Assembly: GCA_963825445.1 (NCBI GenBank)
Contig: CAWGTM010000036.1
Location: 1-64,000, forward strand
Direction of reading: 5' to 3'
Length of the DNA: 64,000 bases
Source: Actinophytocola sp963825445
Lineage (GTDB): Bacteria > Actinomycetota > Actinomycetes > Mycobacteriales > Pseudonocardiaceae
The position numbers and the translations under genes were made by a program. Shown here in pieces: positions 57,326 through 64,000 of this stretch. Within the stretch, counting starts at the first letter, position 1. Each line of letters opens with the position of its first letter. Below the pieces are notes generated by a model. It was given only the letters and a program-made list of their open reading frames with translations. It ran no database searches and had not been told where the DNA came from.

Positions 57326-59158
57326 ATGTCGTCGGAGTCAGAGGAAGATCCATCCGTGGCCCTCGATAGCCCAAAGTTGCGTGATTTGCTCAAGAACGTC
57401 GCCTCAGGAAAGATCCAGCTGCCGGACTTCCAGAGAGAATGGAAGTGGGACGACGAGCGCATTCGTGCACTCATCGCGACGGTGACGTTGAACTATCCGC
57501 TCGGTGTGATCATGACGCTGGAGACCGGGGGGGATACCCAGTTCCGCGCCAGGACGCTCGCCGGGGTGAAGGTTGCCCCCGGGAGCGGGCCGGATCTGTT
57601 GTTGCTCGACGGGCAGCAGCGGTTGACGTCGTTGGTTCAGGCGCTTTACCTCGATCAGCCTGTGGCGACTGTCGACGCTCGTGACCGTCGGATTCAACGC
57701 TGGTACTACCTTGACATCGCGAAGGCGATCGACGTGGAGGCCGACCGCGACGACGCGGTGGTGTCGGTGCCGACTGACCGGGTCGTCCGGGAGGACTTCG
57801 CGCGGCGGGTGCGGCTGGACTTGAGCAGCCGGGAAGCCGAGTGTCGGGAAGGGTACTTCCCGTTGTGGCTCGTCTTCGACGACGAAGCGGTCAGCTCGTG
57901 GCAACGGTCCTTCGTCCGGGTGGCGGACGCGAACTGGGACCGGTGGTCGGCGTTCAATACCAGGGTGCTCAACAACGTCCGTGAATGCCTCATCCCGATG
58001 ATCAGGCTGGATGCCGATACGCCCAACGAGGCGGTCTGTTCGGTGTTCGAGCGGGTCAACACCGGTGGTGTCGCCCTCAACGTCTTCGAGCTGCTCACTG
58101 CGACCTACGCAGGTGACCGGAAGCACGCAGAGGCTTACGGAACGGAGTACGGCCTGCCCGAAACCTGGCGCACCACCAAGGGCACGCTAGTGGCGCAGTA
58201 TCCGACGCTGGGACAGGTGGACAGCGGCCGCGACGAGGGCCTGACGAACGTGGACTTCCTCCAGGCGGTGAGCCTGGTGCTGTCGTACGAGCGCAAAAAC
58301 GAGGGGAGGGGATCGGCGGTGGCGTGTAAGCGCCGGGATCTCCTCGCTTTGCCGCTGGCCGAGTTCCGGCGTCTTGAACCGGTGCTGGCGGAGGCATTCG
58401 GTTGGGTAGGACGGTTCCTCGGCACACAGTCAATCTTCACCGTGCGGGACCTGCCCTACCGTACCCAACTCGTGCCGCTGGCCGCAGTGCGTGCGCTGCT
58501 CGGCGATCGTGCGGACGAGCCAGAGACGATAGCGCGGCTCACCCGCTGGTTCTGGTGCGGGGTCCTAGGGGAGATGTATGGCGGTTCCGTCGAGAGCCGG
58601 TTCACCAGGGACGTCGAGCAGCTCGTGGCCTGGGTGAACGGCGCTCCCGTCGAGCCGGACACGATCGTCGAGGCTGCGTTCCTCTCCGACCGGCTCAACT
58701 CGCTCACCACCCGGAACAGCGCCGCCTACAAGGGCGTGCAGGCGCTGATCATCAAGCAGGGCGCAGTCGACTGGAGTCACCCGGAAGAGTCAATGACCGG
58801 GGCGTTCGTCATCGGTCAGGGCGTGGCCATCCGCCAGATATTCCCCTCCTCGTGGGTGAAGCGGCATGGTGATGTGAAGAGCCGGGCCGACTCGATCGTG
58901 AACAAGACGCCAATGTCGCACCTCGCGAGCCGCCGAATGACGGGCAGCCCGTCAACGTACGTCGGGGTGCTGGCGCGGGAGGCCGGCACGCCGGACGAGT
59001 GGTTCGACGACGTACTGACCACCCACCTCGTCGACCCGGCCGCACTCAGGAGCGACGACTTCGGCGCCTTCTACGCCAGCCGCTACGAGCGACTCCTCGG
59101 TCTGGTGGAGGCCGCCATGGGCAAACGGGTCGTTCGCCGGGCTGGTGAGGCGGCATGA
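57326..59158 (+). CDS. DUF262 protein with C-terminal HNH-like tail (GmrSD/SspE-type superfamily)
   Basis: Intact. I prefer ATG 57326 (MSSESEEDPSVALDSPKLRD); GTG 57266 with a GGAG 4 bases upstream would add 20 residues. DUF262 core: GKIQLPDFQREWKWDDERIR, NYPLGVIMTLETGG, and the ParB-like nucleotide-site motif LLLDGQQRLTSLVQALYLDQ, then CSVFERVNTGGVALNVFELL. The C-terminus has AIRQIFPSSWVKRHGDVKSR, SIVNKTPMSHLASRRMTGSP, where related proteins carry an HNH nuclease (H-H-I-F-P, N-K-T-P-x-S). Here the first His pair is replaced. DUF262 proteins are NTP-dependent nucleases in anti-phage defence. Overlaps the next gene by ATGA. Confidence 0.85.
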   Translation: MSSESEEDPSVALDSPKLRDLLKNVASGKIQLPDFQREWKWDDERIRALIATVTLNYPLGVIMTLETGGDTQFRARTLAGVKVAPGSGPDLLLLDGQQRLTSLVQALYLDQPVATVDARDRRIQRWYYLDIAKAIDVEADRDDAVVSVPTDRVVREDFARRVRLDLSSREAECREGYFPLWLVFDDEAVSSWQRSFVRVADANWDRWSAFNTRVLNNVRECLIPMIRLDADTPNEAVCSVFERVNTGGVALNVFELLTATYAGDRKHAEAYGTEYGLPETWRTTKGTLVAQYPTLGQVDSGRDEGLTNVDFLQAVSLVLSYERKNEGRGSAVACKRRDLLALPLAEFRRLEPVLAEAFGWVGRFLGTQSIFTVRDLPYRTQLVPLAAVRALLGDRADEPETIARLTRWFWCGVLGEMYGGSVESRFTRDVEQLVAWVNGAPVEPDTIVEAAFLSDRLNSLTTRNSAAYKGVQALIIKQGAVDWSHPEESMTGAFVIGQGVAIRQIFPSSWVKRHGDVKSRADSIVNKTPMSHLASRRMTGSPSTYVGVLAREAGTPDEWFDDVLTTHLVDPAALRSDDFGAFYASRYERLLGLVEAAMGKRVVRRAGEAA

Positions 59159-60147
59159 CCGAGGGGTTCCAGCCCGTCGAACCCGCCTACCTGGCGAAGC
59201 AGATAGGGACGTCGCTTCCGGCCGCGGACTTCCTCCTGTTGTTCGGTGTCCGGGTGCGCAACCACGACAACGTTGCACGAATAAATGCCATTCTCGCGGA
59301 CGCCGCGATCACCACCGTCCCCTCGTTCACGACCTGCTCGGGAGGGGTGGAATTGCACCTGATCAAAGCGGGAGCAGCACCCGAGGCGGAGCCAGCGGAG
59401 GACGACGAGCTGCCACCCGCCGCGCTGCCGCAGCAGGCTCTCCGGGTCGGTGACCTGCCGAGCGCACGCGGCGGGCTGGTGTCGGTCAGTCCGAGCGCCG
59501 ACCTCGGGACCGCAACCATGTTGATGCGGTCGAAGAACTATTCGCAGATACCGGTCATCGACGGCACGTCCGCGTTGCACGGCGTGTTGACGTGGAGCAG
59601 CATCGCGATCGAGCGCGAGACCGGTCACCAGCGCACGCTGACGACCGCGATGGTGACCGACTCGATCCCGGTCGCGGAGGTCCACCAGCATTTGCTCGTG
59701 CACCTTCCCTCGATCACATTCCACGGCTACCTGCTGGTCCGCGCGAACGACGGGGCGTTCTGCGGCATCGTCACCGCCGCCGACGTCACCGTGCGCTTCG
59801 AGGGCATGGCGAGGCCCTTCTTCCTGGTCGGCGACATCGAGGCCCGCCTGCGCAAGTGCCTCGCCGTGCTGGATCAGGAAACGGTCGCAGCTGTGCAGCA
59901 GAAGAACAGGAAGACCGGCCGGATCGCCGACCTCACCTTCGGCGAATACCAGCGACTCATCGACAACGAGGTCAACTGGAAACAGATCGGGTGGACCGGT
60001 GTGCCACGCGACCAATTCACGCACCGCCTCGACCGGGTGCGCAGGATCCGCAACGAGATCGCCCACTTTCGGCCAGAGCCACTCACAGAGGCCAACCTCC
60101 ACACGCTCGAGGAGTTCGCAGGCCTCCTCAGGCAGTACGTGCCCTGA
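59155..60147 (+). CDS. two-CBS-domain protein with C-terminal Swt1-like HEPN domain
   Basis: 330 intact residues, start ATG 59155 coupled to the DUF262 stop. Residues 1-85 form a small alpha/beta head (AKQIGTSLPAADFLLLFGVR) and an acidic linker. CBS 1 (about 97-160): SVSPSADLGTATMLMRSKNY then SQIPVIDGTSALHGVLTWSS. CBS 2 (about 165-225): GYLLVRANDGAFCGIVTAAD. The final 100 residues are helical and contain RVRRIRNEIAHFRPEPLTEA, where R300-N301 and H305 make the RNxxxH signature of HEPN RNases. Predicted nucleotide-sensing CBS module controlling an RNase, or a structural HEPN partner of the nuclease. Confidence 0.8.
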   Translation: MTEGFQPVEPAYLAKQIGTSLPAADFLLLFGVRVRNHDNVARINAILADAAITTVPSFTTCSGGVELHLIKAGAAPEAEPAEDDELPPAALPQQALRVGDLPSARGGLVSVSPSADLGTATMLMRSKNYSQIPVIDGTSALHGVLTWSSIAIERETGHQRTLTTAMVTDSIPVAEVHQHLLVHLPSITFHGYLLVRANDGAFCGIVTAADVTVRFEGMARPFFLVGDIEARLRKCLAVLDQETVAAVQQKNRKTGRIADLTFGEYQRLIDNEVNWKQIGWTGVPRDQFTHRLDRVRRIRNEIAHFRPEPLTEANLHTLEEFAGLLRQYVP

Positions 60148-60495
60148 CTGGGAGGGACTCCTGTCACTCGTTGTGTGAGCTGCGGCAGATCTAGCTGCGT
60201 CACCAAACTGGCCGGCCCTCCTCATCGCAGCCGCCTCTGAACAATAAGGGGAGCCCATGTGGAGGTCGAAGGGGAGCCGGGCTATGCGAGCGGCGTCCGG
60301 CCGCCCGCGCGCTTCGGCGCCCAGGACACGGTGCTTGGAGTGGCTCGGGAGCTTCACCTGTGATGCAGGAGAAGGAGAAAATTGGGAGAGTTCACTGTGC
60401 CGTTAGTGGGGTAAACTGCATTCAACGGACCTGAGTAACTCTGCTTTGTCCAGGGGATTCTTTGTTTCTGCAGGTCAGGGAATTGCGATAACGAC
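60148..60495. other. non-coding end of putative element
   Basis: No gene supported. From about 60,350 to 60,480 the sequence is clearly richer in A and T than its neighbours (for example GAGAAGGAGAAAATTGGGAG and TTTGTCCAGGGGATTCTTTG), as often seen at ends of integrated elements. Antisense frames through here are spurious. Confidence 0.5.
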
Positions 60496-60538
60496 CTGGG
60501 GGTCAAGGGGTCGCAGGTTCGAATCCTGTCAGCCCGAC
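60496..60538 (+). mobile_element. 3' half of tRNA-Pro(GGG): attachment-site (attR/attL) copy
   Basis: CTGGGGGTCAAG carries the anticodon loop (GGG) and the 3' anticodon-stem arm; it is followed by GGGTCGCAGGTTCGAATCCT (variable loop and T-arm) and GTCAGCCCGAC (T-stem end, acceptor 3' strand, discriminator). The 5' half is absent, and the sequence before 60,496 does not pair as a D-arm or acceptor. A 43-bp 3' tRNA copy is the hallmark of integration by a tyrosine recombinase; pSAM2-type elements use tRNA-Pro. The orientation puts the element to the left. Confidence 0.75.
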
Positions 60539-60546
60539 GGCCGTAT

Positions 60547-60590
60547 AGAAGCCCTCTGAACTGGTTGTTTCGCCAGCTCAGAGGGCTTCT
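60547..60590 (+). terminator. strong hairpin after tRNA-Pro fragment
   Basis: AGAAGCCCTCTGAACTGG, 8-base loop TTGTTTCG, CCAGCTCAGAGGGCTTCT: an 18-bp stem with one mismatch (A60560 against C60577). It lies 8 bp past the tRNA 3' end, where the native tRNA terminator is expected. It can also end transcription coming from the right on the minus strand. Confidence 0.8.
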
Positions 60591-60591
60591 G

Positions 60592-61140
60592 TCATTCCCG
60601 GAGACGATCATGGTCAAGATCGTCTTTATGATCAGTTGGGGACCAAATAGGGACAACGGAGTGCTCAACCTTCCTCCGACGTCGGCGCTTGGACAGGGTC
60701 GGTGATTCGATGGCACGAAGTGCATGGATGCAGAGCCGGCCGAACTCGGTGACAAACCGGCTGCTACCGAAGCCCATTCCATGAGTCTCGTCGGTGATCA
60801 CTCCAAGGTTCTGCAGCCGCGCTACTACCGAATCGATGATCGGAGCTGCGGCCGGCGCGATATCGGTCAAGGCGGACATCTTGCGCTGCGGGTGCGGTCG
60901 CTGATTGCTGACTCGACAGCGCACAGCCGATCAAGCACTAGGACGTCCACCTGATCCATGACCGCCAACGTGGCGACGATCTTTACCTGCTCGTTCAGCT
61001 GTTGGTCATCCTCAGTCAGCACTCCTCGGGCCAAGGCTGAACCAGGTGCGCGGATCTTGCGACGATCATCGCTCGTCGCGGCACCCTCAAGAGCCGTTCG
61101 AGCAGAGTGTTCGCACGCTTTGCCGACCTGCGGAGGCGGC
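60592..61140 (-). pseudogene. truncated and frameshifted helical protein gene
   Basis: Minus-strand frame one reads KACEHSARTALEGAATSDDR, RKIRAPGSALARGVLTEDDQ, LAVMDQVDVLVLDRLCAVES; at about 60,915 it moves to frame two, KMSALTDIAPAAAPIIDSVV, ARLQNLGVITDETHGMGFGS and FVTEFGRLCIHALRAIES, ending at 60592. The order looks like a DUF4393-type helical protein (phage- or defence-linked) that has lost its N-terminus next to the WD40 gene. No start codon fits. Confidence 0.45.
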
Positions 61141-61148
61141 TCAGCGCA

Positions 61149-62996
61149 TTACTCGTTTGCTGTCTTGGCGTCCTGGTTGCGTAACAATGCCAGTTCGGTG
61201 ATGAGGTCCAGCAGCGCTTGGTCGTCGGTTGCGGTAATGGTTGTGCGGCGCTCGCGCAGCCGGTCGAGGTCCTCAGACGTGATCTTGCTCGGTGGGGTGA
61301 TGTCCAACGGCGGCATGGCCGGACGCCAAAGGATCGTTTGGCCGTCGTTGTGCGGTTGGCCGGACACTGTAGTCGCGGCTACCGTGCCATCCCGGGCGAC
61401 AACGAGGTCGTCGGCGCCATTTTCGTAGCCGCCGAGCGTTCCAGCGAACGTACGGGTGGACATGCGCCAGACGTGGACGGAGCCCTGTAAGGAGTCGCAG
61501 CCGATCAGGAGTTCGCCGTCTGGTGACATCGCCAGTACACCGAACCGGAAGCCGGGGCTCAGGGTGCCGGCGGGCCGCCCGTTGGGCAGGTTCCACAGCC
61601 GCACGTCTCCGTTGACCTCGACACCGATGACCATGCCCCCGTCTGGGGTGACGACCAGCGAGGTCACTCCTGAGGGGCAGTCCTGCAGGGGCCGGGTCGG
61701 TGTGCAGCTCGGCAACACCCACAGCCTGGGTACCTCCCCTGGGCGGCCGGTCGCGACGAACCGGCCGTCCGGCGACACTGCGAGGCCGCGGATACGGTCG
61801 CGGTGAGCTTGCACCTCGCCTAACGGCCGCTGGATTGCATGGAGCAGCCACGTTCTAAGCATTCCGGTGGTGTCAGCGGCGACGACGATCGACGCGTCGT
61901 GCGCGAACCGGTCGGGCGCCACGGCTACCTGGCAGGTCCAGCCCGTACCGTTTGCGAGCGACCAGCCTCGGGACGCCCAACTGGGGCCGTTATGCATGGA
62001 TTGGAGACGCACATTCCGGAACTCACCGAGGACTGCCATGTTGCCGTCCGGGGCGATTGCGATGCTGAACGACGCCGCAGGTGGGGAAGACTCCTGATGT
62101 ATGGGTGCGGCGGGTGCACCCGATGGCAGCGACCACAGCAGTGGTCCCGAGAGGTGGTTAGGCGCGCCCGCGACCAGGAGGTCGTCGGTCGGGCTCGCTG
62201 CCAGACACATGGGAGCAAAAGGTCCTTCGTGCAGGATGGTCGGACGTTCGAACAGGCAGGCGGCGGAGAGCGTGGGCCCGCAGAGCTGTGCGATCGCCAC
62301 CAGCTGACGGCGCGCGTCGTTGTCGGGTGGGGCGCTGCGGCCGAGTTCGCGCAATGCTGGCGCTGCCCACACTGCGGGGGCGCGTAGCGCCAGCCGCCAC
62401 AGGTCGTCCCATCTGCCTGATCGGGTCAGCAGATACACCGCGGTGTCCCACTCCTCGGCAGTCAGGTCGTCGGGGTTGCCCGCGACGTTGATCCACTCGG
62501 TGCGTTCGGTTGTCCGCGCTGCAGCGGCGATGCGGCCGCGCAACGGCACGTCCGCCCGTTCGCGTGCGGCTCGGAGTAGAGCGCCATCCGGGTCAAACTT
62601 GGCGTAGCTGTCGAACCGGTGTAGCAGGAACAGCAGCAGCGCACGGTCACGGTCGTCCGACGGCAAATATCCGGCCTCGTCAACCAGTGCGACCAGAGAC
62701 GGGTCGTCCTGGTGCACCGCCAGATCGCATACGTGGTCGATGGCCTCCTGGTCGGATAGATCGGCCAGCGGCCGCCTGGCCGCGGTGGCAAGCCGTTCGT
62801 CGGGAGTGGTGACCGCGACCGCCGCGAGTGCCCGGGCGGCCATCGGATTGCGGAACTTCGCCAGCGCGGACACCGCCCGTCGGGCACGCCACCGGCTCCG
62901 CCAGTCGATGCCCCCGACCGCCGCCGCCCGTAACCGCCGGATCTTCACGTCATCGTTCACATCCACGCCCTCCGTACGGTGCCTCGGGTTCGTCAT
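61149..62996 (-). CDS. HEAT-like plus WD40 beta-propeller protein
   Basis: 615 intact residues from ATG 62996 (a later GTG at the VDVNDDVKI position is possible). Residues 20-200 are helical repeats (SALAKFRNPMAARALAAVAV, ATAARRPLADLSDQEAIDHV). From about 250 to 560 there are six or seven WD40-like blades with GRFVATG, RLWVLPS, DVRLWNLPNGRPAGTLSPGF and SVHVWRMSTRTFAGTLGGYE. The C-terminal helix is DQALLDLITELALLRNQDAK. There is no AAA/NACHT or protease domain, unlike many bacterial WD40 signalling proteins. Cytosolic scaffold or sensor part; partner unknown. Confidence 0.7.
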   Translation of the reverse strand: MTNPRHRTEGVDVNDDVKIRRLRAAAVGGIDWRSRWRARRAVSALAKFRNPMAARALAAVAVTTPDERLATAARRPLADLSDQEAIDHVCDLAVHQDDPSLVALVDEAGYLPSDDRDRALLLFLLHRFDSYAKFDPDGALLRAARERADVPLRGRIAAAARTTERTEWINVAGNPDDLTAEEWDTAVYLLTRSGRWDDLWRLALRAPAVWAAPALRELGRSAPPDNDARRQLVAIAQLCGPTLSAACLFERPTILHEGPFAPMCLAASPTDDLLVAGAPNHLSGPLLWSLPSGAPAAPIHQESSPPAASFSIAIAPDGNMAVLGEFRNVRLQSMHNGPSWASRGWSLANGTGWTCQVAVAPDRFAHDASIVVAADTTGMLRTWLLHAIQRPLGEVQAHRDRIRGLAVSPDGRFVATGRPGEVPRLWVLPSCTPTRPLQDCPSGVTSLVVTPDGGMVIGVEVNGDVRLWNLPNGRPAGTLSPGFRFGVLAMSPDGELLIGCDSLQGSVHVWRMSTRTFAGTLGGYENGADDLVVARDGTVAATTVSGQPHNDGQTILWRPAMPPLDITPPSKITSEDLDRLRERRTTITATDDQALLDLITELALLRNQDAKTANE

Positions 62997-63479
62997 ACCA
63001 CTGCGACGCGCACACGCCTTCCAACCGTGAGAATCGTCCCGTTGTCAGTCCTCCATATGCTGGTGATCAACGCTACCGGCAGGCGCTTGCAGTCGGTGCC
63101 AACATCGGCATGGCAGAGGCCTGCGTGTCCGCGGTGGCGACTCATTCTTGGTGCCGTCTATCGGATGTAGTCACAGCCGGTTCGCGTGGCGTCGTTAGTG
63201 CAAGCCGGTCCAATTCGCGTCCATACCGCACGCGGGCATTGGCACCTCCACTTCGGACGCGCCGTCGAACAGGGGCAGCCAGGGGCGCCGACCCGGCCCC
63301 TCGAACTCATCCACTAAGGAAAGTGGACATCGGACTGGTCTGACTACCGGACGCCCGTCGATGAGCCCTGGTCCGGCGCACCATCGCCGAGAACCCACGT
63401 ATCCTCGTCTTCGCCGAAGCAGCTCAAGACACGGAAACGAGAGACGCGTGACGCGAAGAGCTGAGGAAGGAGGAGTCCG
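62997..63479. promoter_or_regulatory. 483-bp divergent intergenic region
   Basis: Lies between the WD40 gene and the LysR gene and should hold both promoters. I see no convincing gene; antisense frames at 63,195-63,634 follow the LysR coding sense and have poor codon choice. A ribosome site AAGGAGGAG is at about 63,467-63,475. Confidence 0.4.
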
Positions 63480-64000
63480 GTGGAGCTGCGGGACATCGAG
63501 ATCTTCCTGACCCTCGCCGAGGAACTCCACTTCGGACGCACCGCCGAGCGGCTGCACGTGTCCCAGGCCCGTATCAGCCAGGCGATCAGCCAGCAGGAAC
63601 GCCGTCTCGGCGTCCCACTGTTCGACCGCGCCAACCGCCGCCAGATCCAGCTGACCTCCGTCGGCCGGCAGCTTCGCGACGACCTGCGACCCGTCTACGC
63701 GGGACTACGCGACAGCCTCGAACGAGCCCGCCTGGCCGCCCAGGGCATCAACGCCGTGCTCCGCGTCGGCACCCTAGCCATCAACCTCCACGACATGCGC
63801 CCCTACTGGGACACCTTCCGCGCCAACCACCCGCAGTGGCGGCTACAGTTCCAGCAGGTGCTCGCCAACGACCCGTTCGCCGACCTACGCCGCGGGAACA
63901 TCGACGCCCTGATCACCTGGCTTCCCGTCGAGGAACCCGACCTCACCGTCGGACCGACCCTGATCACCGAACCGCGGGTGCTGGCCGTCCCCACCGACCA
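63480..64000 (+). CDS. LysR-family transcriptional regulator, 3' partial
   Basis: GTG 63480 with AAGGAGGAG 5 bases upstream. The winged helix is plain: VELRDIEIFLTLAEELHFGR, TAERLHVSQARISQAISQQE and RRLGVPLFDRANRRQIQLTS. The effector domain begins at about residue 90 (VLRVGTLAINLHDMRPYWDT, ALITWLPVEEPDLTVGPTLI) and is cut by the window end after 173 codons. Target unknown. Confidence 0.88.
   Translation, partial: MELRDIEIFLTLAEELHFGRTAERLHVSQARISQAISQQERRLGVPLFDRANRRQIQLTSVGRQLRDDLRPVYAGLRDSLERARLAAQGINAVLRVGTLAINLHDMRPYWDTFRANHPQWRLQFQQVLANDPFADLRRGNIDALITWLPVEEPDLTVGPTLITEPRVLAVPTD

Noticed and set aside
59083..60357. A 424-codon minus-strand open frame opposite the CBS-HEPN gene
   Set aside because: Antisense shadow of a well-supported gene; no motif, Arg/Gly-rich composition.
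60440..60538. Complete tRNA gene ending at 60,538
   Set aside because: No D-arm, no 5' acceptor strand (CGGGCTG expected) and no pairing 5' anticodon-stem arm before 60,496; only the 3' half is present.
60354..60782. Minus-strand frame containing RADRIRTCDPLTPRS
   Set aside because: This string is the antisense translation of the tRNA-Pro 3' half, a familiar spurious ORF pattern; it supports the tRNA call and is not a protein.

Overview
The window is high-GC DNA of actinobacterial type. Evidence for this includes a mycothiol-dependent maleylpyruvate-isomerase-like enzyme, an F420-type LLM oxidoreductase, tandem GAF-ANTAR proteins, a BTAD/SARP-type regulator, DUF3618/holin-X proteins, DUF2510, GTG starts and ATGA gene overlaps. 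It falls into two parts that do not look alike. Bases 1 to about 51,590 carry ordinary chromosomal genes, but many of their reading frames are broken by single-base shifts. Where I could follow one, most shifts look like extra bases, as expected from an incompletely polished long-read assembly; true decay would not hit so many unrelated genes. Bases about 51,850 to 64,000 have mostly long intact frames and a flavour I would place near Pseudonocardiales (inference). Between them lies about 260 bp of odd CA-rich and C-run-rich sequence that may be an assembly join.

Layout of part 1. A broken ATP-grasp glutathione-synthase-like gene (1-968) ends in a strong hairpin. A stress-type operon follows (1.5-3.3 kb: LEA-like protein, holin-X, DUF3618), then a LigD-type phosphoesterase-polymerase (3.4-5.0 kb), two GAF-ANTAR proteins and a STAS protein (5.1-7.2 kb). 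From 7.4 to 28.4 kb there is a patchwork of small enzymes and regulators: MerR-GyrI, SRPBCC, PhyH dioxygenase, an ArsR-SRPBCC-RibD operon, a BBE-type oxidase, a quinone-reductase-like MDR protein, an ABC exporter with a divergent 1,090-residue BTAD/NB-ARC/TPR regulator, several VOC and RibD proteins, NTF2-like enzymes, an APH-type kinase, an AhpD-like protein and hemerythrin. From 28.5 to 51.6 kb come a beta-propeller protein, a phosphatase-like ectodomain fused to a polytopic membrane domain, a nitrilase, an FAD monooxygenase-like protein, DUF1697, a DHA2 MFS exporter, two serine hydrolases, a DUF2510-TM-matrixin protease, an LLM oxidoreductase, a TesB thioesterase, an epimerase-sulfotransferase-DUF1214 run, a Gfo/Idh/MocA dehydrogenase and a PilZ protein.

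Layout of part 2. Two divergent, apparently paralogous membrane-plus-helical-repeat proteins (51.6-55.3 kb) are followed by two translationally coupled small frames, the second a truncated sigma-70-like fragment. A gene graveyard (55.7-57.2 kb) contains a tail fragment of a third paralog. An intact two-gene operon follows: a DUF262 protein and a protein with two CBS domains and a HEPN-type RNEIAH motif (57.3-60.1 kb). About 350 bp later sits a 43-bp copy of the 3' half of tRNA-Pro(GGG) plus its terminator (60,496-60,590), which looks like the right attachment site of an integrated element lying to its left. Beyond it are a truncated pseudogene, a HEAT-like/WD40 protein, and a LysR regulator cut by the window end.

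The best candidate for an undescribed system is the DUF262 / CBS-HEPN pair inside this putative element. Both domains occur in anti-phage effectors, the genes overlap by ATGA, and the HNH-like tail of the DUF262 protein appears to have lost its first histidine. The divergent paralog pair is the second candidate. I see no CRISPR array, rRNA, complete tRNA, intact integrase or intact transposase.
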